In this document: piece by piece, positions 46,159 through 55,198 of the stretch
How the letters are laid out: each line of letters begins with the position of its first letter
Position numbering within the stretch: the stretch's first letter is position 1
Assembly: GCA_020348925.1 (NCBI GenBank)
Contig: CP070758.1
Coordinates: 402,497-466,496, forward strand
Direction of reading: 5' to 3'
DNA from: Gemmatimonadota bacterium
Lineage (GTDB): Bacteria; JBHIER01; G020348925
Length of the DNA: 64,000 nt
Notes under the pieces: generated by a model
What the model was told of the DNA's origin: nothing
Databases searched by the model: none
Seen by the model: the letters and a program-made list of their open reading frames with translations, nothing else
Made by a program: the position numbers and the translations under genes

Positions 46159-46776
46159 ATGATGAAATTCTTGCTTTCGGGTATCGTATTTGGACTCAGC
46201 GCCGGCTTGGCTCCCGGACCGCTGTTGACCCTTGTTATTTCTGAAACTTTGAAACACGGGACAAGAGAGGGTGTGAAGGTCTCCATGGCGCCTCTTGTGA
46301 CGGACCTGCCCATCGTCTTATTCACCATCTTTATCCTCTCGCGGCTGTCAAATATAGAACCGGTGGTCGGAGGAATATTTCTGCTCGGAGGCATATTTCT
46401 GCTCTATCTGGGATACGAGAGTCTGTCTTTCAAGGGTATTGATCTTGATCTCGAACAGGTCAAGCCGCAGTCACTCAGGAAGGGAATTGTCGCCAATTTC
46501 CTGAACCCTCACCCATACGTGTTCTGGCTTTCGATAGGGGCGCCCCTGGTACTGAAAGCGTCAAGAATTCATAGTACCCTCGCAATCCTTTTTTTGTCGG
46601 CTTTCTATGTGTTCCTTATAGGCTCGAAATTGTCGGTGGCCGTTATTATTGGGAAATCGCGCCATTTTCTCAAAGCCAAAGGGTACGTATATTCGATCAG
46701 GTTTTTAGGTGTCATTCTCCTTGTGTTCGCCATTCTCTTTGTGGTGGATGGTTTAAAAGCGATAGGAGCATTCTAA
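46159..46776 (+). CDS. LysE-family translocator
   Basis: This 205-residue inner-membrane protein has about six helices and the LysE/RhtB signature GLSAGLAPGPLLTLVISETLKHG near the N-terminus. The central NFLNPHPYVFWLSIGAP is also characteristic. Members export amino acids or related compounds; the specific substrate cannot be read off. It is followed without gap by an alpha/beta hydrolase gene (TAA then ATG), so the two are probably co-expressed. Confidence 0.9.
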   Translation: MMKFLLSGIVFGLSAGLAPGPLLTLVISETLKHGTREGVKVSMAPLVTDLPIVLFTIFILSRLSNIEPVVGGIFLLGGIFLLYLGYESLSFKGIDLDLEQVKPQSLRKGIVANFLNPHPYVFWLSIGAPLVLKASRIHSTLAILFLSAFYVFLIGSKLSVAVIIGKSRHFLKAKGYVYSIRFLGVILLVFAILFVVDGLKAIGAF

Positions 46777-47580
46777 ATGAAGAAGAGAGATGGTTATGCC
46801 GAAGTAAAGGGAGCGAAACTCTACTATGAGATAACGGGAGATGGACATCCTCTGGTATTGATTCATGGCGGGCTCATGGATAGCCGTATGTGGGATGATC
46901 AGATGGACATCTTCGCTCAACGCTATGAGGTCATACGATACGATATTCGAGGATATAAAGATTCGGACCCTCCGGGTAAAAAATTCTCTCATGTTGAAGA
47001 TCTCTATTGCCTGCTGAGATCTTTAAATATTGAAAAGGCATATATCGTAGGTTTATCGCTTGGCGGTATGATTGCGATTGACTTTGCTCTGGAGCATCCT
47101 GAGATGGCGGCTGCCTTGATCCCCGTTGCCTCGGGTTTGAATGGGTATCAATATCAGGACGCGGAAAACCTCGAACCCCGGTTTACCGCAATCTTTAAAG
47201 CTGGGAAAACCGAGGGCGTTGATAAGGCCGTTGACTTGCTAATGGAGCTGCCTTACTTTGTTCCGGCTCAAGAAAATTCAGAGGTGCGACAGAGGATGCG
47301 TCTTATGGCAAAGGAGAACTACAACACCTGGTCGGTCCAGCAGGATACTCGAATGTGGCCTTCACCGCCCTCCTTGGAAAGGCTTTCGGAGATCAAAATT
47401 CCGACGCTGATCATCGTGGGTGACCATGACGTTTCGGATATTTTCGGCGTTGCCGATGCTCTTGAAGCGGAGATATCCGAAGCCAAGAAGGTGATCATTG
47501 AAGGGGCAGGGCATCATGTCAACATGGAAAAACCGGATGAGTTTAATAAAACGGTGCTGGATTTTTTGTTCAGCCCCTGA
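46777..47580 (+). CDS. Alpha/beta-fold hydrolase
   Basis: This 267-residue cytoplasmic enzyme shows LIHGGLMDSRMWDDQ (oxyanion loop), the nucleophile elbow GLSLGGMIA, an acid in VGDHDVSD, and the catalytic His in GAGHHVNMEKPDEFN. It fits the large family of esterases, lactonases and haloperoxidase-like enzymes; the substrate is unknown. It starts immediately after the lysE stop. Confidence 0.9.
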   Translation: MKKRDGYAEVKGAKLYYEITGDGHPLVLIHGGLMDSRMWDDQMDIFAQRYEVIRYDIRGYKDSDPPGKKFSHVEDLYCLLRSLNIEKAYIVGLSLGGMIAIDFALEHPEMAAALIPVASGLNGYQYQDAENLEPRFTAIFKAGKTEGVDKAVDLLMELPYFVPAQENSEVRQRMRLMAKENYNTWSVQQDTRMWPSPPSLERLSEIKIPTLIIVGDHDVSDIFGVADALEAEISEAKKVIIEGAGHHVNMEKPDEFNKTVLDFLFSP

Positions 47581-47671
47581 AACTTCTGCTAAAAGATAAA
47601 GGATTCAAGGGACCCAGGAATTATATTGTAGGTTCGCCGAGACGAGTCCGAAGTGTATCTTTGAATTTGTT

Positions 47672-48364
47672 ATGAGACAGTTTGATCTTGTTGTGTTTGA
47701 TCTGGGGGGGACCACGATCGAAGATCGAGGTGATGTGTCCAAGGCGTTCACTGCCGCTCTGAAGTCCCATCGCATTGACGTCACAGATTCGGAGCTTCTG
47801 GGGTGTCGCGGTCGTTCAAAGCTGGATACTGTGCGTTTCCTTGTGGAGAAAAAATCCTGGGGCGATACAGCATCATCTCGGAGGACTGTTGGACGTATTT
47901 ACGAAGCGTTCCGCGAGGAACTGAAAAACAGATTTCAAGAGAACGGCGTTAGTCCCATCCCAGATGCTGAAAAGGTTTTCTCTTGGCTGAAAGGCCGAAA
48001 GATAAAAACAGCAATGACAACCGGTTTCGATCGACATATTGCCGACTTTATTCTGAAGAAGCTGTCCTGGCAAAAGAACGTTTTTGACGCCACCGTCTGT
48101 GGCAGCGAAGTTTCCCAAGGCCGTCCTGCTCCCTTCATGATTTTCCGCGCTATGGAGGCATGTCGCACCATCGATGTCCACCGAGTTATCAAAGTCGGGG
48201 ATACTCCTGTTGATATTCAAGCTGGCACTAATGCCGGTGTCCATACAGTGGCAGTGCTGACGGGGCCGCACGATGAGAACAGTTTGCGAAAAGAAAAGCC
48301 TGCTCATATTATCCCCAGTATCGCAGAATTGCCAGATGTATTGAAAGGAGAAGGGTTTCTTTAG
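47672..48364 (+). CDS. Phosphonatase-like HAD hydrolase
   Basis: This 230-residue HAD enzyme has motif I VVFDLGGTTIED, where the second acidic residue is replaced, as in phosphonoacetaldehyde hydrolase (D-x-A/G-G-T-T). TTGFDR is motif II, and GRPAPFMIFRAME with KVGDTPVDIQAGTNAG are motifs III and IV. The phosphonatase catalytic lysine cap cannot be confirmed, so 'phosphonatase-like' is as far as the sequence goes. No phosphonate operon is nearby. Confidence 0.85.
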   Translation: MRQFDLVVFDLGGTTIEDRGDVSKAFTAALKSHRIDVTDSELLGCRGRSKLDTVRFLVEKKSWGDTASSRRTVGRIYEAFREELKNRFQENGVSPIPDAEKVFSWLKGRKIKTAMTTGFDRHIADFILKKLSWQKNVFDATVCGSEVSQGRPAPFMIFRAMEACRTIDVHRVIKVGDTPVDIQAGTNAGVHTVAVLTGPHDENSLRKEKPAHIIPSIAELPDVLKGEGFL

Positions 48365-48479
48365 AGGTGACCGATTAAAAATTCCCGTTGAATTATATTC
48401 GCGAGAGGAACGCACAGAGCACCCAACAATATGATGTTGAAAATAATAAAACCCAACAACCACTCGAAAGGATATTGAC

Positions 48480-49925
48480 ATGAAGCGCTCAACCGTTATC
48501 ATGCTATTGCTTCTCACAGCCCTGTGTTTGACGATGTGTACCTCGAAGCCTGACGAGGATATCGTTGGCACCTGGCAAGGCACGCTGGTATTTCCCGGTG
48601 CTATTGAACTGAGTGTCGTATACAAGATCTCCAAAACACCTGCCGGTGAATTGAGGGCAACTCTGTTGAGGCCGGACCAAAGAGACGATGAGATTCCTGT
48701 AACCAAGATCGTCCTCGAGAACCGCCATCTCTTTATGGAAGTAGGGTCCATCAATGGCTCTTTCGATGGGAATATCAGTTCTGACGGATCCGTTATTCAG
48801 GGTCAATGGAAACATCCCGATTGGTCCCATTGACCCTGAATAACGGATCAATGGAAACATCCCGATTGGTCCCAACCGCTCGAGCTGAAGAAGGTGGAAG
48901 AAATTTCAAAACCTCTCCGGCCACAAGAACCGATTCCGCCCTATCCCTATAAAGAGGAGGAAGTCGTCTACGTAAACAGCGAGGGACCATCCAGACTTGC
49001 CGGCACCTTAACCTCACCGCACAAAGGATGCCCATGCCCGGCTGTGCTTCTGATATCAGGCGGTGGTCCCCATAATCGAGACGGGCTAATACTGGGGCAT
49101 CGTCCTTTCCTGGTATTAGCAGACTATCTCACCCGCCGCGGGATCGCGGTTCTCAGAACCGACGATCGAGGAGTGGGAGCCTCCCTGGGCGATAGATCTC
49201 GTGCGACCAGCGAGGATTTCGCCAAGGACGCCCTGGCGGGCGTTCGATTCCTGAAGAACCGCACAGAGATTGCTTCAGACCGAATCGGTCTGATCGGACA
49301 TAGCGAAGGAGGCACCATCGCATCCATGGCCGCGTCCCGATCATCCGATGTCTCTTTCATCGTAATGATGGCGGGCACAGGATTACCAGGCGACGAATAT
49401 AACATCCAGTTTGAGGAATCAATCGGACGGGCCCTGGGAGAGAGTGAGGAAGTCATCGCAGGAAAGCGAGCTATTCAGGAGCGCGTTTATTCCGCCTTGA
49501 AAAGTGAAGAGGACTTAACGGTCGTCGAAGCCAAACTTCGGGGCATTCTCAGTGAGCTTGACCCTCCAATGCCGGAGGCCACGTTGGAACAGGCTCTGGG
49601 ACGATACCTCTCGCCCTGGTTCCGCTTCTCCATAAACTACGATCCAGGAGAAACTTTGAAGAAGGTGAAATGTCCCGTATTGGCCCTGTTCGGCGAAAAG
49701 GATCTTCAGGTTCCATCCAAAGGGAACGTGGAAGCTGTCAAGAGGGCCCTCACGAGCGGCGGAAACAAGGATTTCAGAGTCGAGGTGGTACCAGGCCTCA
49801 ATCATCTGTTTCAGACGGCAAGAACCGGATTACCCACGGAATACGGAAAAATTGAGGAAACTCTATCGCCATTGGCACTGGAATTGATTGCAGACTGGAT
49901 CCTTGAGCATACAAAGGTGAATTGA
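48480..49925 (+). pseudogene. Lipoprotein alpha/beta hydrolase broken by a 45-bp fold-back insertion
   Basis: Two parts of one gene lie in the same frame. The 5' part (48480-48833) encodes a lipoprotein signal (ALCLTMC) and a GTWQGTL-type beta domain. The 3' part (from about 48854) continues with the linker PLELKKVEE, RPQEPIPPYPY, and a hydrolase domain with GHSEGGTIA (nucleophile), GEKDLQVP (acid) and NHLFQT (His). This domain order is that of a known exported hydrolase family. Between them a 45-bp insertion puts TGA CCC TGA in frame, after WSH. If it is real, the full protein is not made, unless the 3' part re-initiates without a good start. It could also be a sequencing or assembly artefact. 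Confidence 0.85.
48787..48874. repeat. Fold-back duplication: 23-bp inverted repeat plus 27-bp direct repeat
   Basis: 48787-48809 and 48827-48849 are exact reverse complements (23 bp, 17-bp loop). 48803-48829 is repeated exactly at 48848-48874 (27 bp). Together they explain the 45-bp insertion as two successive template switches during replication. Confidence 0.95.
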
Positions 49926-50149
49926 GCCAAAGTTTGAACGCTCGTATACAGAGCAGTCGACCTGGGACGTCTGTCTTTCAAGAAAAATCTTGACAAATCA
50001 TTGAAAGCTTTGTAGCTTTGAAAGATGTTGCCTCATCGCAGGAAGTGTATTCCTGATGGCCTTAGAAACAAAGTCAACCATCGATGAAGGAACATTTCGA
50101 AAATACATCGAAAATAGAATGAAGGGACGCAGGAAGGAGGATAAAGGCG

Positions 50150-50473
50150 ATGGAACATACCTATGAAGAACTGAAGAAAAAGACGGTGGCGGACCTTCGG
50201 GAGATTGCATCAGGTATTGAGCACGAGGCGGTCAAGGGCTATACTCAGTTGAATAAAGAACATCTCTTGAAAGCCATATGCGATGCCCTGAACATCGATA
50301 TGTACGCCCACCACGAGATAGTGGGCATCGACAAGGGTGCCATCAAAGCGAAGATCAAAGCTTTGAAGGTGAAGCGGGACGAGGCGTTTGAAGCCCACGA
50401 TCATGCCCAACTGAAAGTTGTCAGACGAAAAATCCACAGGCTCAAAAGGTCGCTGCGAAGAGCCATGGTTTAA
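50150..50473 (+). CDS. Conserved protein with Rho-N/SAP-like N-terminal domain
   Basis: This 107-residue basic protein has an N-terminal helical domain (about 5-50), EELKKKTVADLREIASGIEH with YTQLNKEHLLKAICDAL. It resembles the Rho N-terminal/SAP-type nucleic-acid-binding fold. The C-terminal half is a charged coiled coil with AKIKALKVKRDEA and VRRKIHRLKRSLRRAMV. The likely role is nucleic-acid binding. The ATG follows GAAGGAGGATAAAG. It is co-oriented with the next gene at an 8-nt gap. Confidence 0.8.
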   Translation: MEHTYEELKKKTVADLREIASGIEHEAVKGYTQLNKEHLLKAICDALNIDMYAHHEIVGIDKGAIKAKIKALKVKRDEAFEAHDHAQLKVVRRKIHRLKRSLRRAMV

Positions 50474-50481
50474 GACTGCAG

Positions 50482-50910
50482 ATGGAGATTCGCCCCTATT
50501 CCGATTCGGACGAGGCAGCTGTCGCAAAATTGTGGCGTGAGGTTTTCCCCGAGGCACCCTCATGGAATCTCCCCGAAACTGATATTCGGCGCAAGCGTGC
50601 AATTCAACCAGAACTTTTTCTCGTGGCCACCAGTGATTCATCGATCGTCGGTACTGCTATGGCCGGCTATGACGGCCACCGGGGATGGGTGTATTACGTG
50701 GCGGTCAGTCCAAAACACCGAAGGCAGGGAATCGGTTCCACTCTCATGAAGAGGGTGGAACAGGATCTCGCCGAGTTGGGCTGTCCAAAACTCAACCTCC
50801 AGGTTCGGACCGAGAACGAAGAGGTCGTCGCCTTCTATAAGAAACTGGGCTATACGGTTGAGGAACGGGTGAGCATGGGAAAACACCTGGAGAGAAGCAA
50901 TGGGTCTTAG
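50482..50910 (+). CDS. GNAT acetyltransferase (YpeA-like)
   Basis: This 142-residue GCN5-related N-acetyltransferase has a TAMAGYDGHRGWVYYVAVSPKHRRQGIG core, containing the acetyl-CoA pyrophosphate loop RRQGIG. It ends with NLQVRTENEEVVAFYKKLGYTVEE, as in YpeA/RimI-like enzymes. The acceptor is unknown. It lies 8 nt after the Rho-N-like gene and is probably co-transcribed. Confidence 0.9.
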   Translation: MEIRPYSDSDEAAVAKLWREVFPEAPSWNLPETDIRRKRAIQPELFLVATSDSSIVGTAMAGYDGHRGWVYYVAVSPKHRRQGIGSTLMKRVEQDLAELGCPKLNLQVRTENEEVVAFYKKLGYTVEERVSMGKHLERSNGS

Positions 50911-51755
50911 GAAACAATCATTCAAAATTTCAGGTCCCTTTGACTTCGTCCGCCTCTTTGTCAAAGATATCCCACAGTGGAGCGCTTTGGCCCGACGGCT
51001 CTTCGTATTATAAAAGCGACGCCGTATTGTGGATCTCATATCCTAAAAAAGGTTCAAAGATGGAGACTGATATGTCGCTCGATTTGGGCTGGGATACAAT
51101 AACCCAGACCGAAGTAAGATCCGTTTCGCAGGTGTCCGTCTATAATAGACATTGGAACTCAGACAAGCATAAAAGTGGGTCGAATTGGACCCACTTTCGA
51201 TCGTATCTGAGTTCCTTCGGCCCCTTTCATCTTTTTCATCCGATCGAAAACTTTTCGTGTCCGTTTTCAATGCATTCCTTAACTGTTGGCAGCACAATAG
51301 GATTTCAAAAAAGAGCTGCGCCAGCCTTGATTCGAATTGAAATTGGCACAAGGTTTGCATAGTTAAGACTTCCATGTGACGACTATTGAGGTAGAAATGA
51401 TAGCGGTAATTATGAGAAAGGAGGTATACATTGTAGAATATTTCCCTTGAACTGTTCATCGGGTCTAGGAGTGTTGCTCCTTGCCAAAACAAAGGAACAC
51501 GTTTTGGGGGATAAAAGAAGGAATCTTTGCACTGAAGAACAACATGTGCTGCATTTGTTGTGCAAGAAGCAATACGGGCTCTTTAGTCTTCCACTGACAC
51601 CTAAGATTTCAATAATACGGGGCAATGATGCATGAAGAAGGCAATCACTCCGTTATCGGGAAATCTTTGAAGAGAAAGTTCTCTCAGGTAGTATTATTGC
51701 CGATTCAGACACTCAGGGGATTGGACAGCACCTTAACATACAAGGAGATAACATC
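50911..51755. other. 845-bp region without a convincing gene
   Basis: Frames of 60-140 codons exist here but show no domain, signal peptide or good ribosome site. A strong AAAGGAGGT near 51419-51427 is followed directly by a stop in the only plausible frame. The region may hold degenerate genes. It contains the nested hairpin listed separately. Confidence 0.4.
51154..51215 (+). other. Nested perfect hairpin, possible small RNA or terminator
   Basis: The outer stem is GGAACTCAGA (51154-51163) with TCTGAGTTCC (51206-51215). The inner stem is AAAGTGGGTC (51172-51181) with GACCCACTTT (51188-51197). Both are perfect 10-bp stems. TATAAT at 51141-51146 sits where a -10 would place the RNA start at the outer stem, but no good -35 is seen and no T-run follows. 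Confidence 0.4.
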
Positions 51756-52163
51756 ATGAAAACATCCATTGCAGCGATTTGTATTTTTTGTCTTGCATCG
51801 GCCTCTTTTTTGGGAAATGCATACTCAAGTATGGGGAATCCGTCTGTTGCGGCAACAGAACCTGTGAGTATCAAAATCTCGCCCAATACGATCATTCTTG
51901 AAGCGGACGTTGTATGGGTTACGGTTCACACCAATATCCCTTTGAGCAAGGTTGACTGTTCCACCCTGGTGCTTAACGATATCCCGGTGGCCTGGACAAA
52001 GGCCGACGCCAAGGGAAATCTTGTTGCCAAATTCCACCATTCCGAAGTTGAAGAGATCGTTGAACCACCGCAGGCCACCCTGACCCTCACCGGAGCTACC
52101 AAAGACGGTGTCCTCTTTTCCGGTTCCGATACCATTGCGGTGCGAGAGACCAACCGCAAATGA
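51756..52163 (+). CDS. Small exported beta-rich protein, unknown family
   Basis: This 135-residue protein starts with an ATG after CAAGGAGATAACATC and has a signal peptide (about 1-22). The mature part is a single beta-sandwich-like domain: SIKISPNTIILEADVVWVTVHTNIPL, then a Cys, then ATLTLTGATKDGVLFSGSDTIAV. The final strands resemble Ig-like or TonB-plug-adjacent modules often seen alone in secreted proteins. The function is unknown. It has its own terminator. Confidence 0.75.
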   Translation: MKTSIAAICIFCLASASFLGNAYSSMGNPSVAATEPVSIKISPNTIILEADVVWVTVHTNIPLSKVDCSTLVLNDIPVAWTKADAKGNLVAKFHHSEVEEIVEPPQATLTLTGATKDGVLFSGSDTIAVRETNRK

Positions 52164-52258
52164 TTGACAGAACATCTACCGTTTTTTGAGAAAGCTCGAA
52201 GAGCTACCTGGAGAACGTATTTATCGGACTCGATTGAATAATCGATCTGCTGGAAGTG

Positions 52259-52298
52259 GGCCGCCAGAGATTTAGATCTCTGGCGGCCTTTCTTATTT
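52259..52298 (+). terminator. Rho-independent terminator
   Basis: GGCCGCCAGAGAT (52259-52271) and ATCTCTGGCGGCC (52276-52288) form a perfect 13-bp stem with a TTAG loop, followed by TTTCTTATTT. Confidence 0.9.
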
Positions 52299-52340
52299 CA
52301 ACCTATGCTGAGGGATTTATGAACTCAATGTACAAGGTTT

Positions 52341-52449
52341 GTCATTCTGAATCCCGAATCAAGTTCGGGACAGGCTCCGCAAGGCGAAGTGAAGAATCTC
52401 ACTCATGAGGTTAGAGATTCTTCGCCCGATAAATCGGACTCAGAATGAC
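52341..52449. repeat. 109-bp interspersed inverted-repeat element (GTCATTCTGA type)
   Basis: The element opens with GTCATTCTGA (52341-52350) and closes with its complement TCAGAATGAC (52440-52449). Inner complementary segments include GAAGAATCTC with GAGATTCTTC and CCCGAA with TTCGGG. This is the layout of widely dispersed, non-autonomous palindromic repeats found in intergenic DNA. Confidence 0.75.
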
Positions 52450-52594
52450 ATTTCAGTAATGTTGTTTACCAAGAATCGCTCAATTTAGGTTCAAATATGT
52501 TTTTGAAATTTCGATACTGCCTCTTTTGTAATCCTCGTCTCCTCATCCTGTGAAACTTCAGACCATAGAGGAACGATCCGTTTCATGTATATGA

Positions 52595-52786
52595 ACTCCT
52601 CTTCGCCCATTCAAATCGAAACATCCGAGCCCAGGGGATACTCTCACATTCATCAAGAATGTCCTTGACAAACAATACCGTGATTACTATTTTCGCACAA
52701 TCGTGCTGGTGCAGTATAAAAATTTCTATACTTACGATTACGAAAAAGCAATTGAGTCATGTGTCCTCTTTGGAAAAACCGAATGA
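52595..52786 (+). pseudogene. Possible gene remnant (C-terminal fragment)
   Basis: A 63-codon open stretch with no start codon, bounded upstream by TGA, reads like a real protein C-terminus. It includes GDTLTFIKNVLDKQYRDYY and VLVQYKNFYTYDYEKAI, ending FGKTE. The family could not be named. It may be the tail of a decayed gene upstream of nfeD. The promoter candidate for the hgc operon lies inside it. Confidence 0.35.
52665..52693 (+). promoter_or_regulatory. Candidate promoter for the nfeD-SPFH-hgcAB operon
   Basis: TTGACA (52665-52670), a 17-bp spacer and TATTTT (52688-52693) lie about 130 nt upstream of nfeD. The -35 is perfect and the -10 is fair. No other promoter-like pair is seen before hgcA. 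Confidence 0.45.
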
Positions 52787-52824
52787 GAAGGGATCAACCC
52801 AAGTAGAGAACAGGGGGTATAAAA

Positions 52825-53271
52825 ATGGCCATTGAGGCGTGGTGGTTATGGATGGCTCTGGCCGCCATATTTATTGTGGGCGAAATATTTACGGCGGGTT
52901 TTTTTATTCTGTGGTTCGGGATCGGCGCACTTGTGGCCGGCATTCTTGCTCTTTTGGGGCTGGGTGCTGTCTGGCAATGGGGTGGTTTTGTTGTCGTGTC
53001 GGGAGTTTTGTTTGCGGTTTCGAGAAAATTTGCTGACCGGTTTACAAAAAAGCAGCCGCCGGGTGTTGGTGCCGATCGTTTTGTCGGCAAGGTGGGCACG
53101 GTTCTGGAAGAGATCGATAATATGAAGAACACCGGACGCGTCCGACTGGACAGGGAGGAGTGGAGGGCGGAAAGCGAAACAGGTGATATCTTACCGGAGG
53201 GGGCGCAGGTAAAAGTTATTCGCCTTGATGGCGTGCACCTTATTGTCACATTCGCAAAGGAAGGAGAATGA
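52825..53271 (+). CDS. NfeD-family membrane protein
   Basis: This 148-residue protein is a short NfeD (NfeD1b-type) lacking the protease part. It has two or three N-terminal helices (about 5-75, including [22 protein letters not shown]). The C-terminal OB-fold domain has [27 protein letters not shown] and [13 protein letters not shown]. NfeD proteins pair with SPFH/stomatin proteins in membrane microdomains, and the next gene is exactly that, one base downstream. It appears to be the first gene of an operon ending in hgcAB. Confidence 0.94.
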   Translation: MAIEAWWLWMALAAIFIVGEIFTAGFFILWFGIGALVAGILALLGLGAVWQWGGFVVVSGVLFAVSRKFADRFTKKQPPGVGADRFVGKVGTVLEEIDNMKNTGRVRLDREEWRAESETGDILPEGAQVKVIRLDGVHLIVTFAKEGE

Positions 53272-53272
53272 C

Positions 53273-54157
53273 ATGGTTCCATTATTTGTCATTGTTGCGT
53301 TCGTCGTATTAATCATTGCGGCGACAGGAATAAAAATCGTCCGACCCTGGCAAAAGGCATTGATTGAGAGGCTTGGGAAATATCAACGGACAGCGGGCAG
53401 CGGTCTTTCGATCATCATTCCCTTTCTTGAACGAATGATCAAGGTCGACATGCGGGAACAGGTTGTAGACGTCCCCCCTCAAGACGTCATCACGAAAGAT
53501 AATGTGGTCGTCGAGGTGGATGCTGTGGTCTACTACGAGGTAACGGATCCAATCAAGGTCACCTATAACGTCGCCAATTTCTATATGGCTGCGACCAAGT
53601 TGGCCCAGACGAACCTGAGGAATCTTGTCGGTGATATGGCCTTGGACGAATCACTCACATCCAGGGAGACCATTAATACGAAATTGCGCCAGATTCTTGA
53701 TGACGCCACAGATAAATGGGGGACGAAGGTAACCAGAGTCGAACTTCAGAGGATTGAGCCTCCCACAGACGTCACGGATGCCATGCACCGTCAGATGAAG
53801 GCTGAACGGGACAGGCGGGCTATGATCCTCGAGGCTGAGGGACAGAAGAGGTCAGCCATTCTCAAAGCCGAGGGCGAAGCCGAGGCGATAAAAAAAGTGG
53901 CCGACGCTGAAAAGTATCAGAAGTTAACCGTCGCTCAAGGTGAAGCGGAAGCTATATCCACCGTCTACAAAGCGATCCACGACGGTAATCCAACAAATGA
54001 TCTCATTGCCATCAAATATCTCGAAGCCTTGCAGAAGATTGCTGATGGGAAGGCGGCCAAAATATTTTTACCTTTTGAGGCCTCAGGCGTATTGGGCAGC
54101 ATCGCCGGTATAGGTGAGCTGTTTCAGGAAAAATTCTCCTCGGAAAAGAACGAATAA
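53273..54157 (+). CDS. SPFH/stomatin (slipin-like) membrane protein
   Basis: The protein has 294 residues. The ATG at 53273 is chosen for its AAGGAAGGAG site and for placing the membrane anchor first; an in-frame ATG at 53225 lies inside nfeD. A single N-terminal helix (about 2-20) is followed by the SPFH domain: [56 protein letters not shown] coiled coil rich in Ala/Glu ([12 protein letters not shown]) follows. These proteins oligomerise and scaffold membrane proteins with NfeD. It stops 24 nt before hgcA. Confidence 0.95.
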   Translation: MVPLFVIVAFVVLIIAATGIKIVRPWQKALIERLGKYQRTAGSGLSIIIPFLERMIKVDMREQVVDVPPQDVITKDNVVVEVDAVVYYEVTDPIKVTYNVANFYMAATKLAQTNLRNLVGDMALDESLTSRETINTKLRQILDDATDKWGTKVTRVELQRIEPPTDVTDAMHRQMKAERDRRAMILEAEGQKRSAILKAEGEAEAIKKVADAEKYQKLTVAQGEAEAISTVYKAIHDGNPTNDLIAIKYLEALQKIADGKAAKIFLPFEASGVLGSIAGIGELFQEKFSSEKNE

Positions 54158-54181
54158 CATAGAACGGTATATATATCGGTT

Positions 54182-55198
54182 ATGAAACCGAAGACAAATA
54201 CTCAACAGCGCCCAACTGATATACCGGTTGTGACGCATCATATCACTCCTGCAGATCGTTGGGACCACTTTGTAGCCCATTGGGGCGTAAACCGCAGGGG
54301 CCGTCGCGTGAAACCGGGATTGTACGCCTTGGGTAAGCCCACAGGGGATTCACCCGTCTTGGTTACAGCCAATTACACCCTCAGTTTCGATGCACTCCGC
54401 TCTGCTTCAGCAGGTTTTGATTGTTATATAATGGTCTTAGATACAAAAGGAATCAACGTCTGGTGCGCCGCCGGCAAGGAAACCTTTGGCACGGAGGAAC
54501 TGGTCCATCGGATCGAAATCACTGCCCTCAGCACTATTGTGGATCATCGGATTCTCATTCTTCCGCAATTGGGTGCCAGCGGAGTGGCTGCTCACGAGGT
54601 GAAGAGCCGGACGGGATTCAGCGTCGAATACGGCCCCATCCGTGCCAAGGATCTTCAGGAATATCTCAAAACCCGAGAGGCCACACCTGAGATGAGACGC
54701 GTGCGCTTCGACCTGCTCGACCGGTTGATTCTGATTCCTGTTGAGCTTGTTCATTTTCTACTGCCCATGGTAATAGCCGCAATTGTACTCTATTTTTTAG
54801 GCGGACCTCAAGTGGCTGCAGCCTCGATCGTGGCCATCCTTGCTGGTACTGTAATATTTCCTCTCGTGCTGCCCTGGATCCCGACACCCAACTTCAGCAC
54901 AAAGGGGTTTCTTCTGGGAATTGTCGTCATCCTGCCCTTTGCCCTGGCATTACTCTGGGATAATCCCGAAACGATGGTGTGGCAGCGTGCCGGTAAGGCA
55001 CTCGCCATAGCTTTGGCCTTTCCGCCAGTAACGGCGTTTTTGGCATTAAACTTTACTGGCTCAACCCCAATTACCTCAAAAAGCGGGGTCGAGTGTGAGA
55101 TCCATACATACATACCTATCATGGCATGGATGTTCGGCGGTGGCCTTGTCGTGACTGTAATCCTCTTGATTCTCAATATATTAGGGGGTGTTCTATGA
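54182..55198 (+). CDS. hgcA: Mercury methylation corrinoid protein HgcA
   Basis: This 338-residue protein is essential for making methylmercury, and its length matches known HgcA. The corrinoid-binding domain (about 20-165) is related to the CO dehydrogenase/acetyl-CoA synthase gamma/delta subunits. It carries the diagnostic cap-helix motif NVWCAAGK at 93-99, preceded by Ile-Asn; Cys95 is the predicted lower-axial cobalt ligand. LPQLGASGVAAHEVKSRTGF follows. Five transmembrane helices (about 182-206, 211-232, 242-259, 270-290 and 310-334) make the C-terminal half, which holds the conserved NFTGSTPITSKSGVE. Methyl transfer from Co to Hg(II) occurs at the membrane with HgcB. The ATG lacks a clear ribosome site and its stop overlaps hgcB (ATGA). 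Confidence 0.97.
   Translation: MKPKTNTQQRPTDIPVVTHHITPADRWDHFVAHWGVNRRGRRVKPGLYALGKPTGDSPVLVTANYTLSFDALRSASAGFDCYIMVLDTKGINVWCAAGKETFGTEELVHRIEITALSTIVDHRILILPQLGASGVAAHEVKSRTGFSVEYGPIRAKDLQEYLKTREATPEMRRVRFDLLDRLILIPVELVHFLLPMVIAAIVLYFLGGPQVAAASIVAILAGTVIFPLVLPWIPTPNFSTKGFLLGIVVILPFALALLWDNPETMVWQRAGKALAIALAFPPVTAFLALNFTGSTPITSKSGVECEIHTYIPIMAWMFGGGLVVTVILLILNILGGVL

Noticed and set aside
48830..48840. In-frame TGA codons in the hydrolase gene as selenocysteine codons, since tRNA-Sec is present
   Set aside because: The TGAs are part of the 45-bp fold-back copy and are absent from the intact family sequence; there is no SECIS logic and two stops occur close together.
50940..51362. 140-codon frame after the GNAT gene
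   Set aside because: It crosses a perfect nested hairpin, has no domain and lacks a ribosome site.
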